Of a stretch of DNA of 64,000 bases, positions 36,257 to 46,204 are shown piece by piece; position 1 is the stretch's first letter, and the number at the start of each line of letters is the position of its first letter. Under the pieces are notes generated by a model. It searched no databases and was not told where the DNA came from. It saw only the letters and a program-made list of their open reading frames with translations. The stretch comes from Oryza sativa Japonica Group (taxonomy: Eukaryota; Streptophyta; Magnoliopsida; Poales; Poaceae), in contig NC_089043.1 in the NCBI RefSeq assembly GCF_034140825.1, forward strand, positions 26,301,501 through 26,365,500, read 5' to 3'. The translations under genes were made by a program, and so were the position numbers.

Positions 36257-36595
36257 GCCTTGTCTAGTTCGCAAAACAAAAACTTTTTACCTATTACATC
36301 GAATGTTGACACATGTATAAAATATTAAATGTAGATAAAGAAAAAACCAATTACACAGTTTACGTGTGAATTGCGAGATATATCGCTAATTGCACCATAA
36401 TTTGATAATGTGTTGCTATAGTAAACATTTGTTAATGACGGATTAATTAGGCTTAATAAATTCATCTCGTAGTTTCCTAGCGGAATCTATAATTTATTTT
36501 ATTATTAGACTACATTTAATACTTAAAAATACGTGTCTGTATATCTGATGTGACAATTAAACCTAAAAATTGTTTCCAACTAAACAAGGCTATAG
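36257..36595. mobile_element. MITE of the GCCTTGT-TAGTT family next to the copy 2 TATA box
   Basis: The ends GCCTTGTCTAGTTCG and CCAACTAAACAAGGC are inverted repeats. The interior has the usual CAATTACACAGTTTACGTG and GATTAATTAGGCTTAATA blocks. It starts about 6 bp upstream of the TATA box and so separates it from the ancestral promoter seen in copies 1 and 3. The target duplication is not clear-cut. Confidence 0.8.
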
Positions 36596-37888
36596 TCGTC
36601 GTGGCCGTTATTTCCCGTGTCCGTGTGCAGAGTTTTTTTCCTATTATTTTGAACTTTTAAAATTTTTAATTTGAAATTAAACCATTTAAAAAACTTATTT
36701 TTAGAATTTGAACATTCACTTTAGCTACAATACAGACCTGTTGGATGGGGTACGGTAAAACTTATTTTAAGACGATCGTGATTCGCGTGGCTACAGAAGC
36801 TGAACTGAAGCAAAGTAGTAACCCTTGCCTAACCACAGGGAAGACGTACAAGCAAATCATATCAGAGCTAGCTATCTGCAAGAACGCGACCGATCGATCG
36901 ATCGAGCAGGCGAACGACCGACGACATCTTCGCCGATCAGGCCCCACCACGCACGCGTGACACGTCCGCGTACTTCGACCGTTAGCCACTCCGGGGATGA
37001 TCGATGTACGGTGCTTGTTGCGTGCGGGGACATCAACGTGCACAGGCTTGTGGATTGGAGATCCGGCTTGTGCAGTCATAGCTACGTACGGCTGCACCAT
37101 ACTCCCTCGTCTCAAAAAAAAATACAAACCCTGGTTTCCGTGTCGAACATTTGACCGTCCGTCTTATTTAAAAAAATTATAAAAAATTAAAAAGACAAGT
37201 CACACATAAAATATTAATCATGTTTTATCATCTAACAGCAATAAAAATACAAATTATAAAAAAAATCATATAAGACGGACAGTCAAAGTTGGACACGAAA
37301 TCTAGAGTTTACTTTTTTTTTAGGACAGAGGGAGTATATATGATTGCATGTATTTTCAGTCGCTCATTTCGATGATCAGTAGCACAGATTCATCGCTACA
37401 AAACTCGAACAACATTTTATGCTACAAACACTTTTGCTACAGTACCAAGCTAATCTATATATCGTTTAGATTTGATCCAATGCAGTATCTACAACTGATT
37501 AAGTTGCAGTCAATACTATAATTGCAGCTGATCCAGATCCCACGCTTGGGTTTCGGTCAAATATATTTGGCGTAAAGAAAGTAAATAATGTTTGCTTATC
37601 CATCCTAAAATATACTAGCTAGTATTAACATTTAAAATTTGTCTTAAAATAAAGTATACTAGCTATATTTTCACCGTTAATCATCCACAATCGTTTCCTA
37701 TTTAATTTCTCTATCTACCACATCATTTTAACTGATTACAACCATTTGCCATTTAATTTTTACCTTTCTTCTTAATACTTGTATTCTACTCGAAAAGTCC
37801 TTATATCTTAGAAATAAGGGAGTAACATTTAAACAAAGAGCGCCAATTTTATCTTAAACAAAGACTGCCAATCTTACAATACAACGGA
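36596..37888. other. Displaced upstream flank of cupin copy 2
   Basis: Positions 36790-36960 share short blocks with the copy 1 upstream flank (AACTGAAGCAAAG, CCCTTGCCTAAC, CATCTTCGCCGAT). The rest is AT-rich, with a Stowaway at 37102-37334 and a possible degenerate MITE near 37605-37825. Confidence 0.5.
37102..37334. mobile_element. Stowaway-type MITE
   Basis: TA (37100-37101 and 37335-37336) flanks CTCCCTCGTCTC and GGACAGAGGGAG. Subterminal GACCGTCCGTCTTAT pairs with ATAAGACGGACAGTC. Confidence 0.87.
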
Positions 37889-37984
37889 GACTATAGGGTA
37901 ATCGGCACATTGTTTTCTTTGACTATAGGGTAATCGGCACATTGTTTTCTTTGACTATAGGGTAATCGGCACATTGTTTTCTTT
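37889..37984. repeat. Three perfect tandem copies of a 32-bp unit
   Basis: The unit starts GACTATAGGGTAATCGGCAC. Copies lie at 37889-37920, 37921-37952 and 37953-37984. The last copy ends at the insertion point of the retroposon that follows. Confidence 0.97.
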
Positions 37985-38424
37985 CTTTTTTTTTTGAAAA
38001 GAGGGCACAAACTTTGCCGCGTATATATATTGATAGAGCAGAAAAAGTTGTTCAAACATATTTAACCTCTGTCTCTAAAAATATAAACTCTGCAAGGGAC
38101 TCGTCCCCGCCTTTGCCTGTTGCAGCTTATTCCTTTTATCTTTATGATGATAGTTGCGGCTGGGCGCATACAGCTCCGATACGCCCGAAGATTCTTGCAT
38201 TACGCTCGTACCATGGCTTTCCAAGAGACGAGGACAACTAACGACTTTAGAGGACTTGGTTTAGCCCGATCTAACACTGGACCTCCTTTCAGATTCTTTT
38301 TGATAGTGTGCAGTACGCAAGAAGATGAATCGTTGTCTTCAAGGTGGTATGGCAGAGGGGGAAGAACTGTTGATTTTCCGATCCTCTTTTCTACACCCTA
38401 TTCATTGTCCAGACACTCTATAGA
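37981..38424 (-). mobile_element. Poly(A)-tailed retroposon fragment in the 3' flank of cupin copy 3
   Basis: An 11-bp target duplication CACATTGTTTT lies at 37970-37980 and 38425-38435. The plus-strand T-rich tract at 37981-37996 is the poly(A) end of a minus-oriented insert. No protein domain is recognised, so it may be a LINE 3' end, a SINE, or a retroposed transcript. Confidence 0.65.
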
Positions 38425-38699
38425 CACATTGTTTTAGTTGCGTATAGATAGTACAATGGACCATTACACCACGCTGCGTAATGTACTTTATAATAATATT
38501 GCATACAAGTAGTTTCAGCTTCAGCTAATTACAGTATGGTTTCGATTAATTATTTCGTTTAGAGACTATTCACGTGTCAAGACTGAACACCGGAGCAGTA
38601 GCCACTGCCTAATTAACTTCGTCGCGTGCTGAAAACAGGAAACGTATAGAGACGAGAGGACACATGGACGTACAGTACCGGATTCATCAAATCCGGCGT

Positions 38700-39848
38700 T
38701 CAGTACTTGGTCCTGAGCTGTTCCACAAATTCCGGCGACACGTTGAGCGCCGCCTGCACGATCTCCGCCGTCAGGCCGCCGATCACCGATCCCTTCCCGG
38801 TGAAGTGCTCCGTCGCCGGCCTGCATGACACAACGAAATCCCAAGTGAAAACTCATGCGCTCACGTATGACGTCACGATTGCCTGCCGCTGCTCGTCTTG
38901 TTACCTGGGGCTTTTGATCAGCGACACCAGCTCCATGCCGCCGGCGTCGTCCGCGGCCGCGAGCGACACGCCGTACCGGGGCACGACGAGCAGGCTCCCC
39001 GCCGCGACCTCCGCGTCGAGCAGCGTCGACGCGCCGCCGGCGCCGGCGACCTGGACGCGCCCGCTCCCCCTGGCGACGTACACCGCCTGCGCCGCGGCGT
39101 CGCGGAGCACCCAGGGCCCGCGAACCGCAGCGCCCGCGTCGAGACGCGTGAGCCCGACGCTGAACCCGAGCTGCGCCAGCACTGGCAGGTGCGCCGCGGT
39201 GACCGTCTTCGTCCCGGCGGCGGCGCCGCCGGTGTTGCTGTCCGCCGGCACGCGCGCCGCGTTCACGACGAGCCCGTGCCTGTCGTGCTCGCGTGGGCGG
39301 ACGCCGTGCAGCTTGCCGTTTAGCCTGGTGAGCAGCGCGGCGGGCTGGCTGCGGAAGGCGGTGGCCGCCTGCTCCGGCGACGTCAGCCCCGACGCCTTGG
39401 CGAGGAGGCCGGCGTCGAGGCCTCCCAGGACGCCCATCGGGCCGGCGAGGACGAAGTACGAGATGTCGCCTGGGCTGACGGCGCCGGCGGTGTCGCCCAT
39501 GAACACGATGGTGACATCCTCACCGTCCGTGTCGTTGTACCACCACGTGACCTCCCCGGCGCGCATGGCGATCACGTCGCCGGCCTCGAGCCGCACCACC
39601 CTCTCCCTGGCGTCCACCCCTGCCGGAAGAACCCCGACCACCGCGCTGCCGCCAAGAACGTAGCCGAACTTGCCGGAGTCGGCGTAGTGCGGCAGCGCGA
39701 AGCCGAGGGGCTTCAGGACGAGTAGGCCGCACCCGAGCTTCTCGCCGGCGACGGCCGGCTGGTCCTTGCCGGACCACGCCAGGTATGAGCCAGCGTCATT
39801 CTCGACGAGCGGCTTGCCGGCCTTGGGAGACATGTCAGTCGCCGCCAT
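38700..39848 (-). CDS. Legumin-like double-cupin protein, copy 3
   Basis: Exons 38905-39848 and 38700-38820 encode 354 residues from MAATDMSPKAGKPLV to EQLRTKY. Both cupin halves are intact: GFALPHYADSGKFGYVLGG and GEVTWWYNDTDGEDVTIVFM in the first, GRVQVAGAGGASTLLDAE in the second. The 84-bp intron has GT/AG ends. The protein keeps the DMSPKAG start shared with copy 1, while copy 2 lacks four of these residues. It is the likeliest ancestral-type member, with a normal TATA box and an upstream flank conserved with copy 1. No signal peptide and no His-X-His metal site are seen, as in 11S storage proteins. The function is unproven. Confidence 0.93.
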
Positions 39849-39941
39849 ATCTCGAATCAAATGCTACAACAACACGAAGAAGAAGATGAACTCGTTCTTG
39901 GCTGATCTGCGTTATGAGCAACACGAGGAGGGGAGCACGCA

Positions 39942-39948
39942 ATTTATA
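39942..39948 (-). promoter_or_regulatory. TATA box of cupin copy 3
   Basis: TATAAAT on the minus strand, about 95 bp upstream of the start codon, in the conserved block shared by all three copies. Confidence 0.8.
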
Positions 39949-40200
39949 GGCAAATGGGTGCCGTGTGCAAGGAAACCAAACGCACCGTCAGATTAAATTT
40001 TGATCGATGGAAAGCTCCATTTCTGTCTGCAAATTACAGATGACTGCCAAATCATTCCTCGCACGGCGATGCAGAACTGCAGATCTGATCTCATTTATAG
40101 GATTTTTGGCTTCGTCCGGCTTGAAGAATTGACAGTTCACACAGTGTTCTTGCTAACGTAGAAAACTTGGTAACCACTTCATTTTCTGGTCAGATATATA

Positions 40201-40648
40201 CTCCCGTTCAGGGTTGAAAGTTTCGGACTGAAATTTCTAAAATTCAGTCATTTCGGATCCTCAGATATGATATTATTTCAGTCGAAACTTTTAATTCTTT
40301 TAATTTTTCATGAATTTCGGTAGTATTTGTTTAAATTTTTGCTCAAAATTTTGGACCGAAATTTCGGTATATCGCCCAACCCCGATACGATCGGTCAAAC
40401 CAACAGATTAAACCCTGCTCCCGTTACATATTATAAGTCATTTGACCTTTTTCTAGTCAAACATTATTAAATTTGATCAAGTTTATATAAAAATTTAGCA
40501 ACATATGAAATATTAAATTAGTTTTATTAAATCTAACATTGAATATATTTTGATAATATGTTTGTTTTGTGTTGAAAATAGTATTATATTTTTTATAAGT
40601 TTAACTTAGAAAAAAAATCAAACGATTTATAATATAAAACAGATGGAG
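40201..40648. mobile_element. Stowaway-type MITE interrupted by a hAT MITE
   Basis: TA flanks lie at 40199-40200 and 40649-40650. The left end CTCCCGTT is cut by the hAT insert and resumes as ACATATTATAAGTCATTTGA. The right end is TTTATAATATAAAACAGATG followed by GAG. It sits in the upstream flank of cupin copy 3. Confidence 0.88.
40209..40417. mobile_element. hAT-type MITE nested in the Stowaway element
   Basis: An exact 8-bp target duplication CTCCCGTT (40201-40208 and 40418-40425) and terminal inverted repeats CAGGGTT/AACCCTG fit hAT. It is 209 bp, has no coding capacity, and is younger than its host MITE. Confidence 0.9.
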
Positions 40649-40650
40649 TA

Positions 40651-41190
40651 TGTGATAAGCATCACATCCCCAGCATATAGGGGATAGTACATTAATGTAA
40701 TATTATCTAAAATATATATATATGGAGGATAGTAGTGACCTGTTTTTCAACTTAATTTCGTTGTTGCTACGGTGCGTAATACGGAGTAGCTTAATTAATT
40801 AGTTAATTCCCTTGCGTGCATTTGTGTGGCGCCGCCTACGGCGGTACTTGATCGCTGAAGATGTCCATACGAGCTGGCATTTGACATTGGCTGCTGAACG
40901 GGGAATTTGTTTTCAGGACTCAATTGTGATAATTTCCTCTCAAACTTCATGTTTTCAATTCTCAAAAAAAAAAACTTCATGTTTTCGTTCACGAAGGACC
41001 AATTCAATTTTGTTTTGACTTCTTGTCCCTGTTCTAACAGGGTCTCGTTGTCTAAACTCTTAAAGACATCCTTTTAGTCGTTTCTTTCTTGGTTTTAAAA
41101 TAATAGACCACGAGGTGAGCGTAGGTTAACTTGTTACAATTTTTACAGTAGAACCTTCCTACTTCAGGTTCAAAGTTCTGATTTACACGT
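40651..41190. other. Upstream flank of cupin copy 3
   Basis: It is homologous to 33010-33300 upstream of copy 1 and contains a small duplicated AAACTTCATGTTTTC motif (40945-40990). No gene is seen. Confidence 0.5.
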
Positions 41191-41203
41191 GTGCCTCGTA
41201 TTT

Positions 41204-42474
41204 TTTTTCAGGAATACGCTAGAAGCGTATTTTTACATTAAGAGGAGTAAAACAGACATTTACAACCAAAGGCAAAAGCAGCAGGGGACAGGGGAACCGG
41301 ACAAGAGAAAACATACCCTGCCACGTGCCTACACACCACCACACCGAGAGGAACACACGACCACCTCCAAAACGATGCCTTCAAGAAGGTCACGACATTC
41401 AAAACGCCGCCATCGCCCATCCCGAAAGGATGAGGTTTTCACCTAGAGGATCCTTGAAGAGGGGGAGGGAGGCACCTCAACAACGCCCTCAAGAGGGTTG
41501 CAACGCCCAAAGACGTCGCCGTTGCCGCCCAAGAATTGGGCCGGCTTTCGCCTAGCACCTGCCAATGCCCCTCTTGCCGCTACCTCACCGACTCCCAGGC
41601 AATGTCAACACGTGGCCTCTACAGCAACGACACCCCTCCGTCGGCTGGACTCCAAGCGACCTAACCTGCTGCCAGCGCGACCCCCACAGCTACACGTTGG
41701 AACGAGCACGACCAAACCACCGCTGCACTTCGGCGACCAGCTAGCCTTCCTCCCATGCCGTCACCTCCAAAGAGAGTGCCCGCCACCGCCCATCACTATC
41801 GATAACAACCTGGGGCAACCTTGCCACCGCCTTCACTGTCTCGCAAAGGAGCTCCCCACGACCAGGCGGTCAAGAAGGGGAGGAGCTCCAAGGAGATGAG
41901 AAGGCACCCACATGGCGTCCCCTCGTCATCGCCGGTCGTGATGGCAGTGCTGTGCGGCTGAATCCGAGCTCGACCCCAGATCCGGCGGCATCTCCACCGG
42001 CCAACACCTGCAGCGCCGCCACACAGGCGACACGCAACGACCCCGCTGCCGCCATGCAAGCCGGCGTCCCAGTCGGGTCCCCCACAACGCAGCCATCCAT
42101 CTGGCAGCAGCCCCCACCGGCGGTCATCCACGAGGTCCGGCGGCAAGCATTGCCGGCGCCAGCCACTGCCGCGTCGGCCTGCTGCACGGCGCCGCACGCA
42201 TCGACCTCGACGCCGGCGTCCTCCCGTCGCACATGCGCCGTCCTTCCGCACGCGCCGTCCTCCCGTCGCCGGCGACGCCGGCCATAACGACCCTGGCCAT
42301 CCGGGAGTCGGATCTGGCTGCGGGGACGCCGGATCCGGGCGGGGCACCGCCGGAGCCGCCGCTGCCTTGCCAGGTGCCGCTCCCAGCCGCCGGGTCGCCG
42401 CCGCCGCCCCTAGCCGCATCGCGTCGCCGGGCCACCGTCGCCGCCCCCAGCCGCGCACCACCGCCGGGTCGCGC
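41204..42474 (-). mobile_element. GC-rich retroposon with poly(A) tract, about 1.27 kb
   Basis: It is flanked by near-identical 12-mers, TGCCTCGTATTT (41192-41203) and TGCCTCATATTT (42475-42486), a likely target duplication. A short T-run at 41201-41208 marks the poly(A) end of a minus-strand insert. The minus sequence is very GC-rich at its start and ends with TCTTAATGTAAAAATACGC, like many grass non-LTR retroposon 3' ends. The open frames inside are Gly/Arg/Pro-rich with no domain that I recognise. It could instead be a retroposed GC-rich transcript. Confidence 0.6.
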
Positions 42475-42694
42475 TGCCTCATATTTACGGTTAATTTTTT
42501 TTAATGATAGACGACGTACCAATCAACAACAAGATGAATGTGGCTACTTCGTTAATGTCAAGATATGTCAGTTGAATTCCTCTATTTTACTTGTTTATCA
42601 TAGATAAGGCAAAATTCATAGCTTCATAAGGGTAGAGGGTAAGTGTGTGCCCGTGTTAGCACTTGTCTGCGTTTGTACTTTAATTTGTTAGGTA

Positions 42695-42834
42695 CTCCCT
42701 CTATCCTATAAGAAAACCTAAAACATAATGCGGCATACCATTGTACTACGAATCTGAACGAATAGTGCCTAGATTCATAGTATTAGGATGTGTCACATCC
42801 TATTCTATATCTGTTTTTTATGATATGATGAGAG
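42695..42834. mobile_element. Short Stowaway-like MITE
   Basis: TA flanks (42693-42694 and 42835-42836), left end CTCCCTCTATCCTATAAGAA, right end TTATGATATGATGAGAG. Confidence 0.65.
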
Positions 42835-44081
42835 TATGTCTTTGGTGCCAACGTTAGACATCTCAACACCTTGTAGTCTCGATGGCACTAACGTTTAACA
42901 CTCGACCTCCCACACCCTCATCCTAGATTCTAAGTTTTAAAAGTTTTTTTTTAAAAAAAATGGGAGGGATAAATAAACTAGAAGATGTGACTTTATCGAG
43001 TTTTTTCGCTTTTATTTGACACCAAATCAACGTATAGTGTGGGAGAGAAGGGAGGAACCACACCTCGTCCTACTAACAATAAAAATAAAATGCAGGAAAT
43101 GAATCCTTATATGTTGATTTGTTATTTTTTTTAATAGCAAATCAATTGGATTATGATTGGGTAGGGAGGCGTCAGAGAGAGGAAAGTTGTTCGTAAGTGG
43201 AAGAGGGTCAGCAGCAAGCACCCACCTCTTGCTCCATTCAGTTTCAGTGCCGAGACATTTAACTTCCGCGTTAATAATCTTGGTGCCGAATTATGGTCTA
43301 TTTTTTAAAATAAGTTTTATGAAGGTTCTATTTGTAAAATATTTTGTGAAAAAGACTAATATGTAGAAAAAGTACGCGGTGTAGCTGAATTTTTTTTGTC
43401 AAGTCTAATATGACCTCAAGTAATGGGTGTTCCACTGGAGATTTGTACACAGGAAATTTGTAACTACACTAGTTGCTAAGTCGATCTACCTCACACAGCT
43501 CACCATCTCGTCCAGGATGTGCTTCGTTGATTGAAGACACGGTTGATTCGTTCTTTCTAAATAGATCAAACCTGTGCATTTTCGTTTTCTGTGGGCATAA
43601 TCTCCTTTCTCTGATCGATCATCACTGGCATTTGTACATGGCACGGTCGATTGAAAGGTGAAGAAAACTTATGGAGTAAAAGGAAAAGCTGATGCATATA
43701 TGCATGGCGCACACCAAAGCAAGGACTATGACAGCAAAGCTCTTCTGTATCCTCTTCTCCCTCAAGACACATCTAAAGATATTTTTTTCCCCACTGTTCT
43801 TTACTATTTCCTTTCTTTCTTTAGTTTCTCTTTTGCTTTTTGTCATGCAGTGCATAAATTTTACAAACGCTTAGCAAACATGGAAGAAGCTAGCAGTCCA
43901 ATATCAAATACTTCTATGCAACCTTCTGGTATCATTACGATACTATATATGCATGCTTGGTGGTGATTGTGAAATACCAATGAGTTAAACAATGTAGCAT
44001 AATTAACCAAGATTTTTTTTTGTCAAAAAATTAACAAAGATTGATATTTTTTGAAAAATATGGTTTATTTATTTCACTATA
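42835..44081. other. Intergenic DNA
   Basis: AT-rich spacer with several short open frames lacking any recognisable domain. I see no gene. Confidence 0.4.
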
Positions 44082-44748
44082 TCTTTACCTATTATAAAAG
44101 TTTAAGATGTTTTTGCCTAATAGTTTCGTACGTCGCTTTCTTCTCCCTATCCGATTTTCTTTTCAATGTCACGCGGTTAGTCTCATGTGGTTAGTCTCCA
44201 ACGGACTCGACTCGCAGGGTGCGTTGGTGTGGCGCTCTCTTGGTTCAATCCATCTCCAGATGCAGTCATGCAGGTGTATGCAAACATCCAACTGGGCCAC
44301 CTGGGCCAGACACCATGTCACACGAGCAGCCCACCAAGCTAAGCAGCCCTGATGAACGTACATAATTTTACCAACTTACTATATTCTTTGCAAGCCCCCG
44401 CTTCTTTATCAACTAACTATCCTGGCTAACTTTGTACTTGCATATTAAGTCAACATTCCCATAAAAAGACATATTTAAAACTTTTGATTATTTAAGCTAG
44501 CCAGATATATGAAAAATCATATGTTTAGATTTTCAGTTTTTTTTCAAAAAATACTACCATATAGAAATTAATAGTCAAACTTAGATCAGAAGAATTTTAT
44601 TTTATTGACACTCAAAAGTTTTCTTATTGATAATTGGTATGATTCATCTTCAACTCTCCAAAAGAAAAAAAAATGAATTGCTCAATCCTTATCAAATTCA
44701 TCACTACTTACCTTTTACATTTTCTGCACACAATCATAGTTGTATATC
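44082..44748. mobile_element. Helitron-like 5' end and body
   Basis: The sequence after A (44081) starts TCTTTACCTATTATAAAAG and continues AAGATGTTTTTGCC and TCGTACGTC. This resembles the 5' end of the small Helitron at 44749. No separate 3' CTAG end is found before 44749, so it is either truncated or shares the 3' end at 45055. Confidence 0.5.
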
Positions 44749-45055
44749 TCTGCTATTATAAATAGTGAAGGTGTTTTTACCGATACTTTGGTACGTCATC
44801 TGTATATGAGTCGGTTTTTAAGTTCGTTTGCTTTTGGAAATACATATCCGTATTTGAGTCGGGTTTTAAGTTTGTTTGCTTTTGAAAATACAAAAGGAGT
44901 CATATAAGAAATCTCTTTAAAAAAGACTCGCATGCTAACTTGATATGATTTTCTAGAAAAATATATAGCTAAGTGTATTCTCACGGTGAATTTCAGTGAA
45001 CAACAATAAGATTAAAATAGCCTTCACCCGTTGCAACGCACGGGCATTTTTCTAG
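44749..45055 (+). mobile_element. Small non-autonomous Helitron, 307 bp
   Basis: The 5' end TCTCTGCTATTATAAA follows A (44748). The 3' end is a hairpin, CCCGTTGCAACGCACGGG, followed by CATTTTTCTAG, then T (45056). Insertion between A and T, a 5' TC and a 3' hairpin plus CTAG are the Helitron hallmarks. Two imperfect tandem copies of a 47-bp unit (from about 44802 and 44849) lie inside. Confidence 0.88.
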
Positions 45056-45646
45056 TATATAAAAAATAAATGTGTTTCAGTTAATACTAGAGCATAAATC
45101 ATATCCAAATTTGAAAATCAACATATATGCATGTGTTATGCTTCGTATATTGGGCAATGAAACACTCCAATGTCCTATTTTAAGCGTCAAACCATCCACA
45201 GTTTCTACAACATACGTACAAAAAATGTGACACTAATATTTAATCGGTATAAAATCTTCAAGCTATATGTACATCTATATCAAGATACAAAATAATGGTG
45301 ATCATAAATGATATCTAAATTTTGATATCCATGGGATATATGCGTTACACTTTATAGATATCTCGTACAACCTCCATATATCCGCAAAAACCGCGCAAGC
45401 ATAGCACATTGGTAGAAGTGCTTTTAACTCTTAGAGATAGAGCCATTGATAGCTCATAAACCCAAGATAAGATCTAGATTACATAGTATCTATACATAGC
45501 CAGGGAGGCCAGTATATTTAACCCCCATTGGTTCACTATAGTCGATCAGAGGTAGTCGTAGACACATATTTTGATCAAACAAGGGGTTGGAGAGAGAGAG
45601 AAGCTAGCTAGAGTAGTAGTAGACTAGTAGTGAGTGAGAGAGAGAG
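45056..45646. other. Promoter region of NAC gene 1
   Basis: AT-rich spacer ending in a TATA-like box at 45513-45521 and a GA-rich leader at 45590-45646. Confidence 0.5.
45513..45521 (+). promoter_or_regulatory. Probable TATA box of NAC gene 1
   Basis: TATATTTAA lies about 134 bp before the ATG at 45647 and 464 bp before the canonical NAC ATG at 45977. Confidence 0.55.
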
Positions 45647-45976
45647 ATGGAAAAGGTTCAAGCTTCTTGTGAGGGTGATCAGGGAATCTGCAAAAGAGGA
45701 GCCAAAGGTGGCCATCCGATCGACCAAAATCTTGTGGGAGGGATGACTATGTCGACCGGTGTCCCTACTACTGTGCCTCCTACCCCAGCATTAGCTGCCT
45801 TGAAAAACCTACTTATAAGGGTGGTGGCAGCAGCAGCTGGGAAAGGCCTCAGCAGCAGCGCAGAAGAAGCAAGGTGTCTTTGGGCAAAGCTGCCGGCGCC
45901 GGAGGAGGAGGAGGAGGCCGGCCAGCAGCCGGAGAGGCCGCCGTCGTCATATCGGCGGCCACCGACATCGACGTTG

Positions 45977-46152
45977 ATGGCGCCGGTGGGGCTCCCTCCG
46001 GGGTTCCGGTTCCACCCGACGGACGAGGAGTTGGTGAACTACTACCTCAAGAGGAAGATCCACGGTCTCAAGATCGAGCTCGACATCATCCCTGAAGTCG
46101 ACCTCTACAAGTGCGAGCCATGGGAGCTCGCTGGTAAGTGATCATGCATGCC

Positions 46153-46204
<52 letters not shown>

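Noticed and set aside
37889-37984. CRISPR-like array from three 32-bp repeats
   Set aside because: The copies touch with no spacers, and this is plant nuclear DNA.
30946-39663. Long plus-strand open frames antisense to the three cupin genes (e.g. 30977-31843, 35098-36069, 38707-39663)
   Set aside because: They exist because the minus-strand cupin exons are very GC-rich. They are Ala/Pro/Arg-rich, recur in all copies, and match no domain.
41325-42607. Proline/arginine-rich open frames as real genes
   Set aside because: They overlap in several frames of a GC-rich retroposon with poly(A) and target duplication, and no domain is seen.
45390-45460. tRNA-like words (GCATAGCACATTGGTAGAAG)
   Set aside because: No cloverleaf can be folded and no B box is present; at best it is an old tRNA-derived scrap.
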